Origin: Corallococcus interemptor
GTDB taxonomy: Bacteria > Myxococcota > Myxococcia > Myxococcales > Myxococcaceae
Length of the DNA stretch: 60,067 nt
Direction: 5' to 3'
Assembly (NCBI RefSeq): GCF_003668875.1
Contig: NZ_RAWM01000046.1
Coordinates: forward strand, 1-60,067
Numbering within the stretch: position 1 is the stretch's first letter; every line of letters starts with the position of its first letter. Positions 1 to 6,932 of the stretch are shown piece after piece. The notes below the pieces were generated by a model. The model worked only from the letters and a program-made list of their open reading frames with translations. It was not told the origin of the DNA and ran no database searches. A program made the position numbers and the translations under genes.

Positions 1-545
1 GGGCGTCGCAGGGCGGGGGCTATCCCGACCGGCTGGCCTCCCGGCTCCGCAAGGACGGCCTCCCCGTGGGCCATACCAACCTGGGGCAGAGCGGCGCGCG
101 CGTGCGCGACGTCGTGAACAACGCCCTCAAGCGCGTCATCGCGTTGCAGCCCACGCTCATCACCCTGGGCGTGGGCACCAACGACATCTGGCGGGGCACC
201 GAGGCGGCGGAGTTCCAGGACGACCTGGACCGCATCGCCCGGCGGCTGAAGCAGACCGGCGCGCCCATGGTCGTCGTGAACATCGCGGACATGGCGCTCG
301 CGCCCGTGGCGAAGATGGTGCCCAGCGCGCTGTACGAGGGGCGCATCGAGCCCTTCAACGAAGCCATCGCCTCCGTGGCCCACGCGCACGGGCTGCACCT
401 GGTGGACCTCTACACCGCCAGCCGGGAGATGATCCCCCGGCGCCCGGACTTCTTCTGCCCGGATGGCTTCCACCCGTCCGCGGCGGGCTACGAGGAGTGG
501 GCGGACCTGATGCTCCCCGTGGTCCGCACGCTCGTGGGGCGGTAG
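1..545 (+). CDS. SGNH/GDSL-type esterase or lipase, 5' end cut by the window
   Basis: About 180 C-terminal residues are present, with the reading frame open from base 3. Block II-like NLGQSGA, block III GTND and block V DGFHPSAAGY (the Asp-x-x-His pair) identify the SGNH hydrolase fold. The nucleophile block GDS must lie before the window. These enzymes hydrolyse ester bonds in lipids, sugars or peptidoglycan-linked acyl groups; the substrate here cannot be told. The frame reads back through the first GTG (66) into matching family sequence (a YPDRL segment), so that GTG is not the start. It converges on the diguanylate cyclase gene with only 11 bases between the two stops. Confidence 0.85.
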   Translation, partial: ASQGGGYPDRLASRLRKDGLPVGHTNLGQSGARVRDVVNNALKRVIALQPTLITLGVGTNDIWRGTEAAEFQDDLDRIARRLKQTGAPMVVVNIADMALAPVAKMVPSALYEGRIEPFNEAIASVAHAHGLHLVDLYTASREMIPRRPDFFCPDGFHPSAAGYEEWADLMLPVVRTLVGR

Positions 546-556
546 GCCCCGCGCCC

Positions 557-2482
557 TCAGGCCTTCGCGATGCCTGGAGGCGTGGGCGGCGTGGCGGGCG
601 GATCCGCGGGCGGCGTGCTGATGCTGCGCTCGCGGCCGGGGTGCACCTCCATGCCGGGCTCGAACGCCGTCACGCGGTTGCGGCCCGTGCGCTTGCTGCA
701 ATAGAGCGCCGAGTCCGCGCAGTCCACCAGCGTGTCCTGCGACGTCGCGTCCGTGGGGAAGTGCGCCACGCCGATGGACACCGTGACGTGCCCGCCGGGC
801 AGCCCCGGGCGGCTGAGCGTGACGGCGTCCGCCACCGCGCGGCGCAGCGTCTCCGCCACCTCCACCGCAGTGGCCTTGGACACCTGCGGCAGCAGCAGCA
901 CGAACTCCTCGCCGCCGTAGCGCCCCAGCGTGTCCACCTTGCGCGCGCGGGTGCGCAGCACCTCGGACACCCGGCGCAGCGTCTCGTCCCCGGCGCGGTG
1001 CCCGGCCAGGTCGTTGAGCCGCTTGAAGTGGTCCACGTCCACCATCAAGAGCGCCAGCGGCACGCCGAAGCGCTGGGCGCGCGCCAGCTCCAGGTCCATG
1101 CGCTGGAAGAGGTGGCGGCGGTTGGGCACGCCCGTGAGCGCGTCCGTCAGCGTGAGCTTCACCGTCTCCGCGTGCAGGCGCGCGTTCGTCACCGCCGTCG
1201 CGGCCTGATCCGCCACCGCGGTGAAGAGTTCGATTTCCTCCGCGGAGATGCTCGCCGTCTCCGGGCGCTGGAAGTTGATGACGCCCAGGAGCGTGTCCGC
1301 GTGCACCATGGGGACCGCCAGCAGCGTGCCGTGCTCGGAGCCGCCGCGCAGGCCGCGCCGCGCGAAGATGCTGGTGGGGTCCGTGAGGTCCGGCAGGTAC
1401 ACGGCCTTGCGCGACTGGGCGGCCCGGCCACACGCGCCCTCGCCCATGGCGAAGGTGTGGCCCTCCAGGCCCCGGCCCTGCGGCCACGCGTGCTTCACCT
1501 CCAGCATGCCCTCCTCGTTGAGGAGCATGATGGAGAAGTCCGGGATGTGCAGCCGCTCCACCACCAGGCGGGTGATGCGCGACAACAGCTCGTCCAGCTC
1601 CAGCGTGGTGTTGAGCGAGCGGGCCACGTCGAACAAGAGCGACAGCTCCGTCAGGCGCTCCTCCAGCTCGTCCTTCAGCGCCAGCTTCTCCTTCACCAGC
1701 TGGAGGTCGCGGTGCGTGTCGATCTCCTCCACCTTCATGGAGGTGAGCCGCGCGAGCATCTGGTTGAAGGCCGCGCCCAGCCGCGAGATTTCATCCGTGC
1801 CCCGGGACTCCGCGCGCACCAGCAGGTCGCCGTCCGCCGCGCGCCCCATGGCCTCGCTCAGCCGCTTGAGCGGCGCGGTGAGCACGAAGCGCAGGGACAG
1901 CCAGGTGACGAGCCCCAGGATGCCCACGAAGAGCACCATCGCGCCCAGCGCGTCCTGGAACACCGTCTGGAGCTGGCGGTGCAGCGCGGGCTCCCCCAGG
2001 CGCACCTGGAGCACGCCCATGCGCTGCGCGGCCTGCCCGGTGTGACAGCCGGAGCACTCCGGACCGCCCAGCGGCCGCACCACCTCCGTGCCGTGGTCGC
2101 TGGAGCGCGCCGTCTCCGGCCCTGTCGCGGACAGCCGCGCGGCCTCCGGATGCGGGTGGCCCTGCTCGGCCGGCCGCCGGCTCCAGCGGATGCGCCCGTC
2201 CGGCGTCAGGATGCGCACGTCCTCCACGGAGCGGAACAGCCGCGTGTCAGAAGACAGCACCTCCGCCACCGCGCCATGCGGCGCCGCGCCCGGCACCTGC
2301 GGCAGCAAGAACGTGTTGGCGACAGCCTCCGCCAGCGCGAGCGCCTCCAGGTGGGTGCCCTCCCGCACTGCCTGTCGCGCCTCGCGCGAGAAGTGGCCCA
2401 CACCCAGGAGCGCCACCACCAACCCGGGCAGCGCGATGCTCCACAAGAGCTTCCTGCCAATCGTCTCGGAACCGAGGGCCAT
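557..2482 (-). CDS. Membrane diguanylate cyclase: CxxCH periplasmic sensor, HAMP, GAF, GGDEF
   Basis: The protein has 641 residues from the ATG at 2482. Order: membrane segment about 11-29, periplasmic region about 30-175, second membrane segment about 177-201, HAMP about 201-253, GAF about 278-440, GGDEF about 440-607, and a Pro-rich tail. The active site GGEEF (about 523-527) is intact and preceded at the canonical five-residue spacing by an RKVD inhibitory site, so it should make c-di-GMP with product inhibition. The periplasmic part holds CSGCH (about 143-147), a c-type heme attachment motif, suggesting a redox or gas sensor. The open frame extends to 2572, but a promoter candidate lies at 2544-2572, so 2482 is preferred. 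Confidence 0.93.
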   Translation of the reverse strand: MALGSETIGRKLLWSIALPGLVVALLGVGHFSREARQAVREGTHLEALALAEAVANTFLLPQVPGAAPHGAVAEVLSSDTRLFRSVEDVRILTPDGRIRWSRRPAEQGHPHPEAARLSATGPETARSSDHGTEVVRPLGGPECSGCHTGQAAQRMGVLQVRLGEPALHRQLQTVFQDALGAMVLFVGILGLVTWLSLRFVLTAPLKRLSEAMGRAADGDLLVRAESRGTDEISRLGAAFNQMLARLTSMKVEEIDTHRDLQLVKEKLALKDELEERLTELSLLFDVARSLNTTLELDELLSRITRLVVERLHIPDFSIMLLNEEGMLEVKHAWPQGRGLEGHTFAMGEGACGRAAQSRKAVYLPDLTDPTSIFARRGLRGGSEHGTLLAVPMVHADTLLGVINFQRPETASISAEEIELFTAVADQAATAVTNARLHAETVKLTLTDALTGVPNRRHLFQRMDLELARAQRFGVPLALLMVDVDHFKRLNDLAGHRAGDETLRRVSEVLRTRARKVDTLGRYGGEEFVLLLPQVSKATAVEVAETLRRAVADAVTLSRPGLPGGHVTVSIGVAHFPTDATSQDTLVDCADSALYCSKRTGRNRVTAFEPGMEVHPGRERSISTPPADPPATPPTPPGIAKA

Positions 2483-2543
2483 GTGCGGGGCGCAGTGTGT
2501 TCCGCGCGCTCGCGTTCTGTCCGCGAGTGACGGAGTGTTGAAA

Positions 2544-2572
2544 ATTGTCAGGCGCATGACACGCCCTGTCAA
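2544..2572 (-). promoter_or_regulatory. Sigma-70-like promoter for the diguanylate cyclase gene, with overlapping inverted repeat
   Basis: On the minus strand TTGACA (2572-2567) is followed after 17 bases by GACAAT (2549-2544). The predicted transcript starts near 2537, giving a leader of about 55 bases to the ATG at 2482. An inverted repeat TGTCA-N6-TGACA (2546-2561) overlaps the -10 and spacer and could be an operator. This is a pattern match only. Confidence 0.5.
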
Positions 2573-2636
2573 ACGTACCGGTGTCGAAATATTGAAACGA
2601 GAGTGTTGTTCCCCGGCCTGTTCCTGTTTTCACGGG

Positions 2637-2665
2637 TTGTACCCTTGGCGCGGCGGACGTACTCC
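2637..2665 (+). promoter_or_regulatory. Weak promoter candidate for pgeF
   Basis: TTGTAC (2637-2642) and TACTCC (2660-2665) are separated by 17 bases. Transcription would start near 2672, about 26 bases before the pgeF ATG. Both boxes are only partial matches. Confidence 0.25.
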
Positions 2666-2697
2666 CGAAGTCCAAGCCCGGAGATTGGAAGTCCACC

Positions 2698-3456
2698 ATG
2701 ACCCAGCCCCTGTTCCTCACGTCCTCGCTGTTGCCGGTGCCGCACGGCTTCGCCACGCGCGCGGGAGGCGTGTCCGAAGGGCCCTACGCGTCGCTGAACC
2801 TGGGCTTCTCCGTGGGCGACGAGCGCGCCCGCGTGGAGGAGAACCACCGCCGCCTGGCGCAGGCCGCGGGGGCGGGGCTGGGTGCGCTCTGCCGCGTGTC
2901 GCAGGTGCACGGCGACACGGTGCTGGAGGCGCGCGGCCAGGCGGACGAGGTGCTGCGCCCGACGCTGGGCGAGGCGGACGCGCTGTGGACGGAAGGGGAG
3001 GGGAGTTGGGTGGCGGTGGGCACCGCGGACTGCGTCCCGGTGCTGCTCGTGGATCCGCGAGGCCGGCGCGTGGCGGCGGTGCACTCGGGATGGAAGGGCA
3101 CGGACCTGGAGATCAGCGCGCGCACGGTGGAGACGCTGGTGGCGCGCGGCAGCCGGCCGGAGGACCTGCTGGCGGCGGTGGGCCCCTGCATCCAGGCGTG
3201 CTGCTACGAGGTCTCCCCTGAACTGGGGGACCGCTTCCGCGCGCGCTTCGGCGGGGAGGTGGTCCGCGAGGGGGCGAAGCCGCACCTGGACCTGCCACGC
3301 GCGGTGAAGGCGTCCCTGCTGAAGGCGGGCCTGAAGGCGGCGCACGTGGACGTGCTACAGGCCTGTACGGCGTGTGATCCGGACCGGTTCTTCTCCCACC
3401 GGCGGGACGCGGGACGCACCGGGCGTCACCTCAACCACGTACTGCACCGCTTCTAG
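2698..3456 (+). CDS. pgeF: Peptidoglycan editing factor / multicopper-oxidase-like PgeF (YfiH family)
   Basis: This 252-residue protein is full length for the YfiH/DUF152 family. The metal-site motifs are present in order: QVHGD, TADCVPVLL and HSGWKG, supplying the His, Cys and His ligands, followed by the family signature GPCIQACCYEV. The family acts in the cytoplasm on purine nucleosides and, in E. coli, prevents mis-incorporation of serine into peptidoglycan precursors. The gene starts at ATG and is divergent from the diguanylate cyclase gene. It is followed after 81 bases by a cell-envelope lipoprotein gene with its own promoter candidate, which fits an envelope-related neighbourhood. Confidence 0.93.
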   Translation: MTQPLFLTSSLLPVPHGFATRAGGVSEGPYASLNLGFSVGDERARVEENHRRLAQAAGAGLGALCRVSQVHGDTVLEARGQADEVLRPTLGEADALWTEGEGSWVAVGTADCVPVLLVDPRGRRVAAVHSGWKGTDLEISARTVETLVARGSRPEDLLAAVGPCIQACCYEVSPELGDRFRARFGGEVVREGAKPHLDLPRAVKASLLKAGLKAAHVDVLQACTACDPDRFFSHRRDAGRTGRHLNHVLHRF

Positions 3457-3479
3457 CGGAGGCCCGCCGGGTCGTTTTC

Positions 3480-3509
3480 TTGACGGTCTCCGACCGGCCT
3501 TCCTATCCT
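3480..3509 (+). promoter_or_regulatory. Sigma-70-like promoter before the CpoB-like gene
   Basis: TTGACG (3480-3485) and TATCCT (3504-3509) are separated by 18 bases. Transcription would start near 3516, about 22 bases before the GTG start at 3538. It lies in the only gap between pgeF and the next gene. Confidence 0.5.
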
Positions 3510-3537
3510 CGACCTGGAATTCCCTCCGTCCAGGCTC

Positions 3538-4392
3538 GTGCCGGTGCGTCCCTTCCTCTTCCGCCTGTTTGCCGCCGTCGCGCTGTCCGCGCCGACCGCC
3601 TGCGCCACCACCGCCGCTTCCCAGACGGAAGTGGGCCGGCTGGAGGCGGAGGTGCGCACGCTGCGCGCGGCCCAGGCGTCGCTCGTGGAGCGCCTGGAGC
3701 GGCTGGAGAACCGCGACACCGTCGCTCGCGCCCGGAACGCCGCCGCCCCCGCCGCCGCGAAGCCCTCGGCCACCGCGAGCACGAAGCCGGAGGCCGCGTC
3801 GCCGGAAGCGGGCGAGCCGCTGGGCCTGGCGCCGGCGGAGCTGACGGTGGTGCGGCTCAAGCCGAAGAAGGAACCCGCGCCGCGCATCAACACGGCCGTG
3901 GCGGTGGTGGAGCCGGACCCGGATCAGATGGAGATGTTCATCTCCCCGGTGGAGGGCTCGTCCGGGACGGGTTCCGTCATGCCCGCCCGCGTGGAGGTGC
4001 CGGAGAAGGATCCGGACATCCTCGACGCCGAGTACGAGCGCGCGGTGGCCATGCTGCGCACCGGCAACGTGGAGGGCGGCGTGGACACGCTCACGCGCTT
4101 CGCCGCGGACAACCCGCGCCACCCCCGCGCCGACAACGCCCTGTACTTCAGCGGCCTGGGCCAGATGGGGCTCAAGGACACCGTGGGCGCGGCCAGGACG
4201 TTCGAGAAGCTCATCAAGAACTACCCCGCCGGGGACGCCGTCCAGGACGGCATGCTCCGGCTCGCGGAGTGCCGGGTGCGGCTGAACCAGGCCGTGGATG
4301 CCCGAGCCCTCTATACCCGCGTCGTCACCCAGTTCCCGGGGACGGCCGCCGCCACGCAAGCGGAGCAGCGGCTCGCCGCGCTCTCGCCGTAA
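3538..4392 (+). CDS. CpoB/YbgF-like TPR envelope lipoprotein
   Basis: The protein has 284 residues from a GTG start. A hydrophobic N terminus ends in APTAC, a weak lipobox because leucine is missing at -3. A short coiled coil follows (about 30-65, rich in Leu and Glu/Arg), then a low-complexity Ala/Pro linker, then a C-terminal TPR block (about 160-284) with the pattern NPRHPRADNALYFSG and YPAGDAVQDGMLRLAE. This order, coiled coil then YbgF-type TPRs, matches CpoB, which couples peptidoglycan synthesis to outer-membrane constriction. No tolB or pal gene is adjacent, so the CpoB role is inferred from architecture. The LysM gene follows 25 bases downstream. Confidence 0.78.
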   Translation: MPVRPFLFRLFAAVALSAPTACATTAASQTEVGRLEAEVRTLRAAQASLVERLERLENRDTVARARNAAAPAAAKPSATASTKPEAASPEAGEPLGLAPAELTVVRLKPKKEPAPRINTAVAVVEPDPDQMEMFISPVEGSSGTGSVMPARVEVPEKDPDILDAEYERAVAMLRTGNVEGGVDTLTRFAADNPRHPRADNALYFSGLGQMGLKDTVGAARTFEKLIKNYPAGDAVQDGMLRLAECRVRLNQAVDARALYTRVVTQFPGTAAATQAEQRLAALSP

Positions 4393-4417
4393 GCCCTTTG
4401 TGAAAGGACGTCGTCCG

Positions 4418-5635
4418 ATGCGCTCCCGGATCCTCGCCACCCTGCTCGTGCCCCTCACCGTCGCGCCGGCATGGACGGCTTTCGCCCAGGACGCGCAGGA
4501 GGAGGAACCCCAGCCGGCCTCCACCGAGACGGAAGGGCAGGACATCTCCGACGACGTGGAGCAGCGCCCCACCTCCGTCACGCTCCCGCCCGGCGCCGCG
4601 CAGGGCCGTGAGAGCGCGCCCGGCCAGGTGCACACGGTGGAGACGGGCGACACGCTGTGGGACCTGTCCCAGCGCTACCTGGGCAGCCCCTGGTACTGGC
4701 CCAAGGTCTGGTCCTACAACCCGCAGATCGCCAACCCGCACTGGATCTACCCGGGCAACAACGTGAAGTTCTTCCCGGGCGGCGAGGAGGTCCCCGCGCG
4801 CGTGGAGGGCGGCGACCTGCCCTCCGACGACGTGGTGGCGCCCACGGAAGTGAGCGGCAGCAGCCTGGTGTCGGTGGTCGGGAAGATCGGCTTCGACCCG
4901 GCCAACGCCCGCCCGGTGACGACCAAGGGCTTCGTGACGCAGCGCGAGCTGGACGAGGCGGGCCGCATCGACGGCTCGGCCTCCGAGGCGCTGATGCTCT
5001 CCGCGCCGGACAAGATCTACCTGCGCTTCAAGAAGCGCGGCGCCGCCAAGATTGGCGACCGCTACGTCATCTTCCACACCGTGGAAGAGGTGAAGCACCC
5101 GGTGACGAATGCGCGCACGGGCTACCTCACGGAGCTGCTGGGCACGGTGCAGGTCGTCGCCATCAACAACGACGTGGTGACCGCGCGCATCACGGAGACG
5201 TGGGACCCCATCTCCCGCGGCGACCTGGTGGGCCCCTCCAGCGAGAAGCTGTCGGAGCGCGTGGCCCCCAAGCCCAACGCCAAGGAGATCCCCGGCTATG
5301 TGCTCACGCCGATGACGCCGGGCCAGACGCTGCTGGGTGAGCACCACTTCGTCGTCGTGGACCGCGGCACCGCCGACGGCGTCCAGCTGGGCAACGTCTT
5401 CACCATCGAGCGCCGGGGTGACCCGAGCCGGGACGTGCTCGGCCGCAGCGACTACAAGCCGGGCGACGCGGGCAAGAACCAGAAGGCCTACCCCTGGGAG
5501 GCCGTGGGCCAGTGCATGGTGACGGAAGTGCGTGAGCGCACCTCCAACTGCCTGCTGACCCGCACCCTGGTGGAGGTCTCCGCCGGCGACCGCGCCACCA
5601 TGCGCAAGGACGGGACGCCCACCGCCAGCCGCTGA
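4418..5635 (+). CDS. Secreted LysM-domain protein
   Basis: The ATG at 4418 follows GAAAGGA and opens a signal peptide (residues 1-24, ending AFAQ); the open frame begins earlier but without signal character. The 405-residue protein has an acidic Thr/Pro spacer (25-70), one LysM domain (71-120, starting VHTVETGDTLWDL and closing with IYPGNNVKFFP), and a long C-terminal region of unknown fold. LysM binds glycan strands, so the protein probably sits on peptidoglycan in the periplasm. It follows the CpoB-like gene closely and is probably co-transcribed with it. The C-terminal part was not recognised. Confidence 0.85.
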   Translation: MRSRILATLLVPLTVAPAWTAFAQDAQEEEPQPASTETEGQDISDDVEQRPTSVTLPPGAAQGRESAPGQVHTVETGDTLWDLSQRYLGSPWYWPKVWSYNPQIANPHWIYPGNNVKFFPGGEEVPARVEGGDLPSDDVVAPTEVSGSSLVSVVGKIGFDPANARPVTTKGFVTQRELDEAGRIDGSASEALMLSAPDKIYLRFKKRGAAKIGDRYVIFHTVEEVKHPVTNARTGYLTELLGTVQVVAINNDVVTARITETWDPISRGDLVGPSSEKLSERVAPKPNAKEIPGYVLTPMTPGQTLLGEHHFVVVDRGTADGVQLGNVFTIERRGDPSRDVLGRSDYKPGDAGKNQKAYPWEAVGQCMVTEVRERTSNCLLTRTLVEVSAGDRATMRKDGTPTASR

Positions 5636-5673
5636 AAAGCGGCGCGGCGAACGGCAGGAATGCTGCATTCCGG

Positions 5674-5692
5674 CCCGCCCGGGAAGGGCGGG
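5674..5692 (+). terminator. Hairpin after the LysM gene, possible terminator
   Basis: A perfect 7-bp stem CCCGCCC/GGGCGGG with a GGGAA loop lies 38 bases after the LysM stop. There is no T-tract, so intrinsic termination is uncertain. It directly precedes the dprA promoter candidate. Confidence 0.4.
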
Positions 5693-5696
5693 TCGC

Positions 5697-5724
5697 TTGA
5701 CCCCCGAAGAACCGGTGTTATGTG
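5697..5724 (+). promoter_or_regulatory. Promoter candidate for dprA-topA
   Basis: TTGACC (5697-5702) and TATGTG (5719-5724) are separated by 16 bases. Transcription would start near 5731 and give a leader of about 48 bases to the dprA ATG. Confidence 0.45.
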
Positions 5725-5778
5725 TCACGCCCCTCCCGGGACCACCTCTATATAGGTGGGAAACAGGCGGGGGACGGC

Positions 5779-6909
5779 ATGGCGGGCACGAACACGGATA
5801 CGCACCCACACGCAGACGAGCAGCGCGCCACCCTGGCGCTCTGGGCCATTTCAGGCCTGGGGCCCCGGACGTTGGCCTCCGTGCGCGCGTTCGCCGGAGG
5901 AGCGCTGTCCCGGCTCGCCTCCACGCCCGTGCGGGACTGGGTGTCCGACGTCCCGGTGCCCGTCCCCGTCCGCCAGCGGCTTGCCACCGTCGCTTCGCTG
6001 GACGCCCTGGCGTCCCGGACCGAGGAGGCCTGTGCGCGTTCGGGACTCCAGGTGGCCTTCGCGGGCACGCCCGCCTATCCCGCCCGGCTGGAGGGCGTGG
6101 AGGACGCGCCGCCGCTCCTGTTCCACCTGGGCAACCCCGGGCCGCCCCGGCGCCGGCTGGCCATGGTGGGCAGCCGCCATCCGGACCAGGGCTTCCTGCC
6201 CTTCGCTCGCACGTTCGCCCGGAAGGTGGCCCAGGCCGGGGTGGGGGTGGTGTCCGGCGCGGCCGAGGGCGTGGACCGGGCCTGCCACTGGGGCGCCCTG
6301 GACGTGGGCGCGGAGACGTGGGCCTTCCTGGGCTCCGCGCTGGACGCGCTGGACCCCGCCCAGGCGCGGCTGTTGCCCCACTTCCTCGAGCGGGGCGGGG
6401 TGTACTTCAGCGAGCTGCCGCCCGGGGTCCGGGCGAGCACGACGACCTTCCCCCGGCGCAACCGGCTCATCGCTGGCGCGTCGGACGCGGTGCTGGTGAT
6501 GCGGGCGGGAGAGGGTTCGGGGGCGCTGTACACGGCGGACGCGGCCCTGAGGCAGGGCCGGCCGGTGTTCGCCCTGCCGGGGGATGTCTGGCAGCCGGCC
6601 GCGGCGGGCTGCAACGCCCTGCTGGCGGACGGACGGGCCCGCGCCTGCACGTCCGCGGAAGCAATCTGCGCGGTGGTGGGCGTTGACCCCGTCCGCGCGG
6701 TGCCCGCGGGGCGGGATCCGGGGTGGTGGGAGGCGCTGTCGGCGGAAGCGCGCGGGGCCTATGGGCTGTTGGACAGGGTTCCCCGTTCGTTCGACGAGGT
6801 GCTCGCCGCAAGCCCGCTGTCACCCGCGGCGCTCACGAGCGCCCTGGTGGAGTTGGAATTGTCGGGGCTGGTGGTCCAGCACCCGGGTAAACGGTACGAG
6901 AAGGTCTAG
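5779..6909 (+). CDS. dprA: DNA-processing protein DprA
   Basis: The 376-residue protein starts at the ATG after GGGGGA. It has a helix-hairpin-helix-like N terminus (LWAISGLGPRTLAS), a Rossmann-like DprA core (about 110-320) with MVGSR, VSGAAEGVDRACH and the signature FPRRNRLIAG, and a C-terminal winged helix ending VVQHPGKRYEKV. DprA binds incoming single-stranded DNA and loads RecA during natural transformation or other uptake. It lies 23 bases upstream of topA, a common bacterial arrangement, and the two are probably co-transcribed. Confidence 0.95.
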   Translation: MAGTNTDTHPHADEQRATLALWAISGLGPRTLASVRAFAGGALSRLASTPVRDWVSDVPVPVPVRQRLATVASLDALASRTEEACARSGLQVAFAGTPAYPARLEGVEDAPPLLFHLGNPGPPRRRLAMVGSRHPDQGFLPFARTFARKVAQAGVGVVSGAAEGVDRACHWGALDVGAETWAFLGSALDALDPAQARLLPHFLERGGVYFSELPPGVRASTTTFPRRNRLIAGASDAVLVMRAGEGSGALYTADAALRQGRPVFALPGDVWQPAAAGCNALLADGRARACTSAEAICAVVGVDPVRAVPAGRDPGWWEALSAEARGAYGLLDRVPRSFDEVLAASPLSPAALTSALVELELSGLVVQHPGKRYEKV

Positions 6910-6932
6910 AGGCAGTTCGAGGTAGGAGAGCC

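Noticed and set aside
497..2530. Long open frame on the plus strand opposite the diguanylate cyclase gene
   Set aside because: Arg/His/Gln-rich low-complexity translation, no domain, fully opposite a clear GGDEF gene; an effect of high GC.
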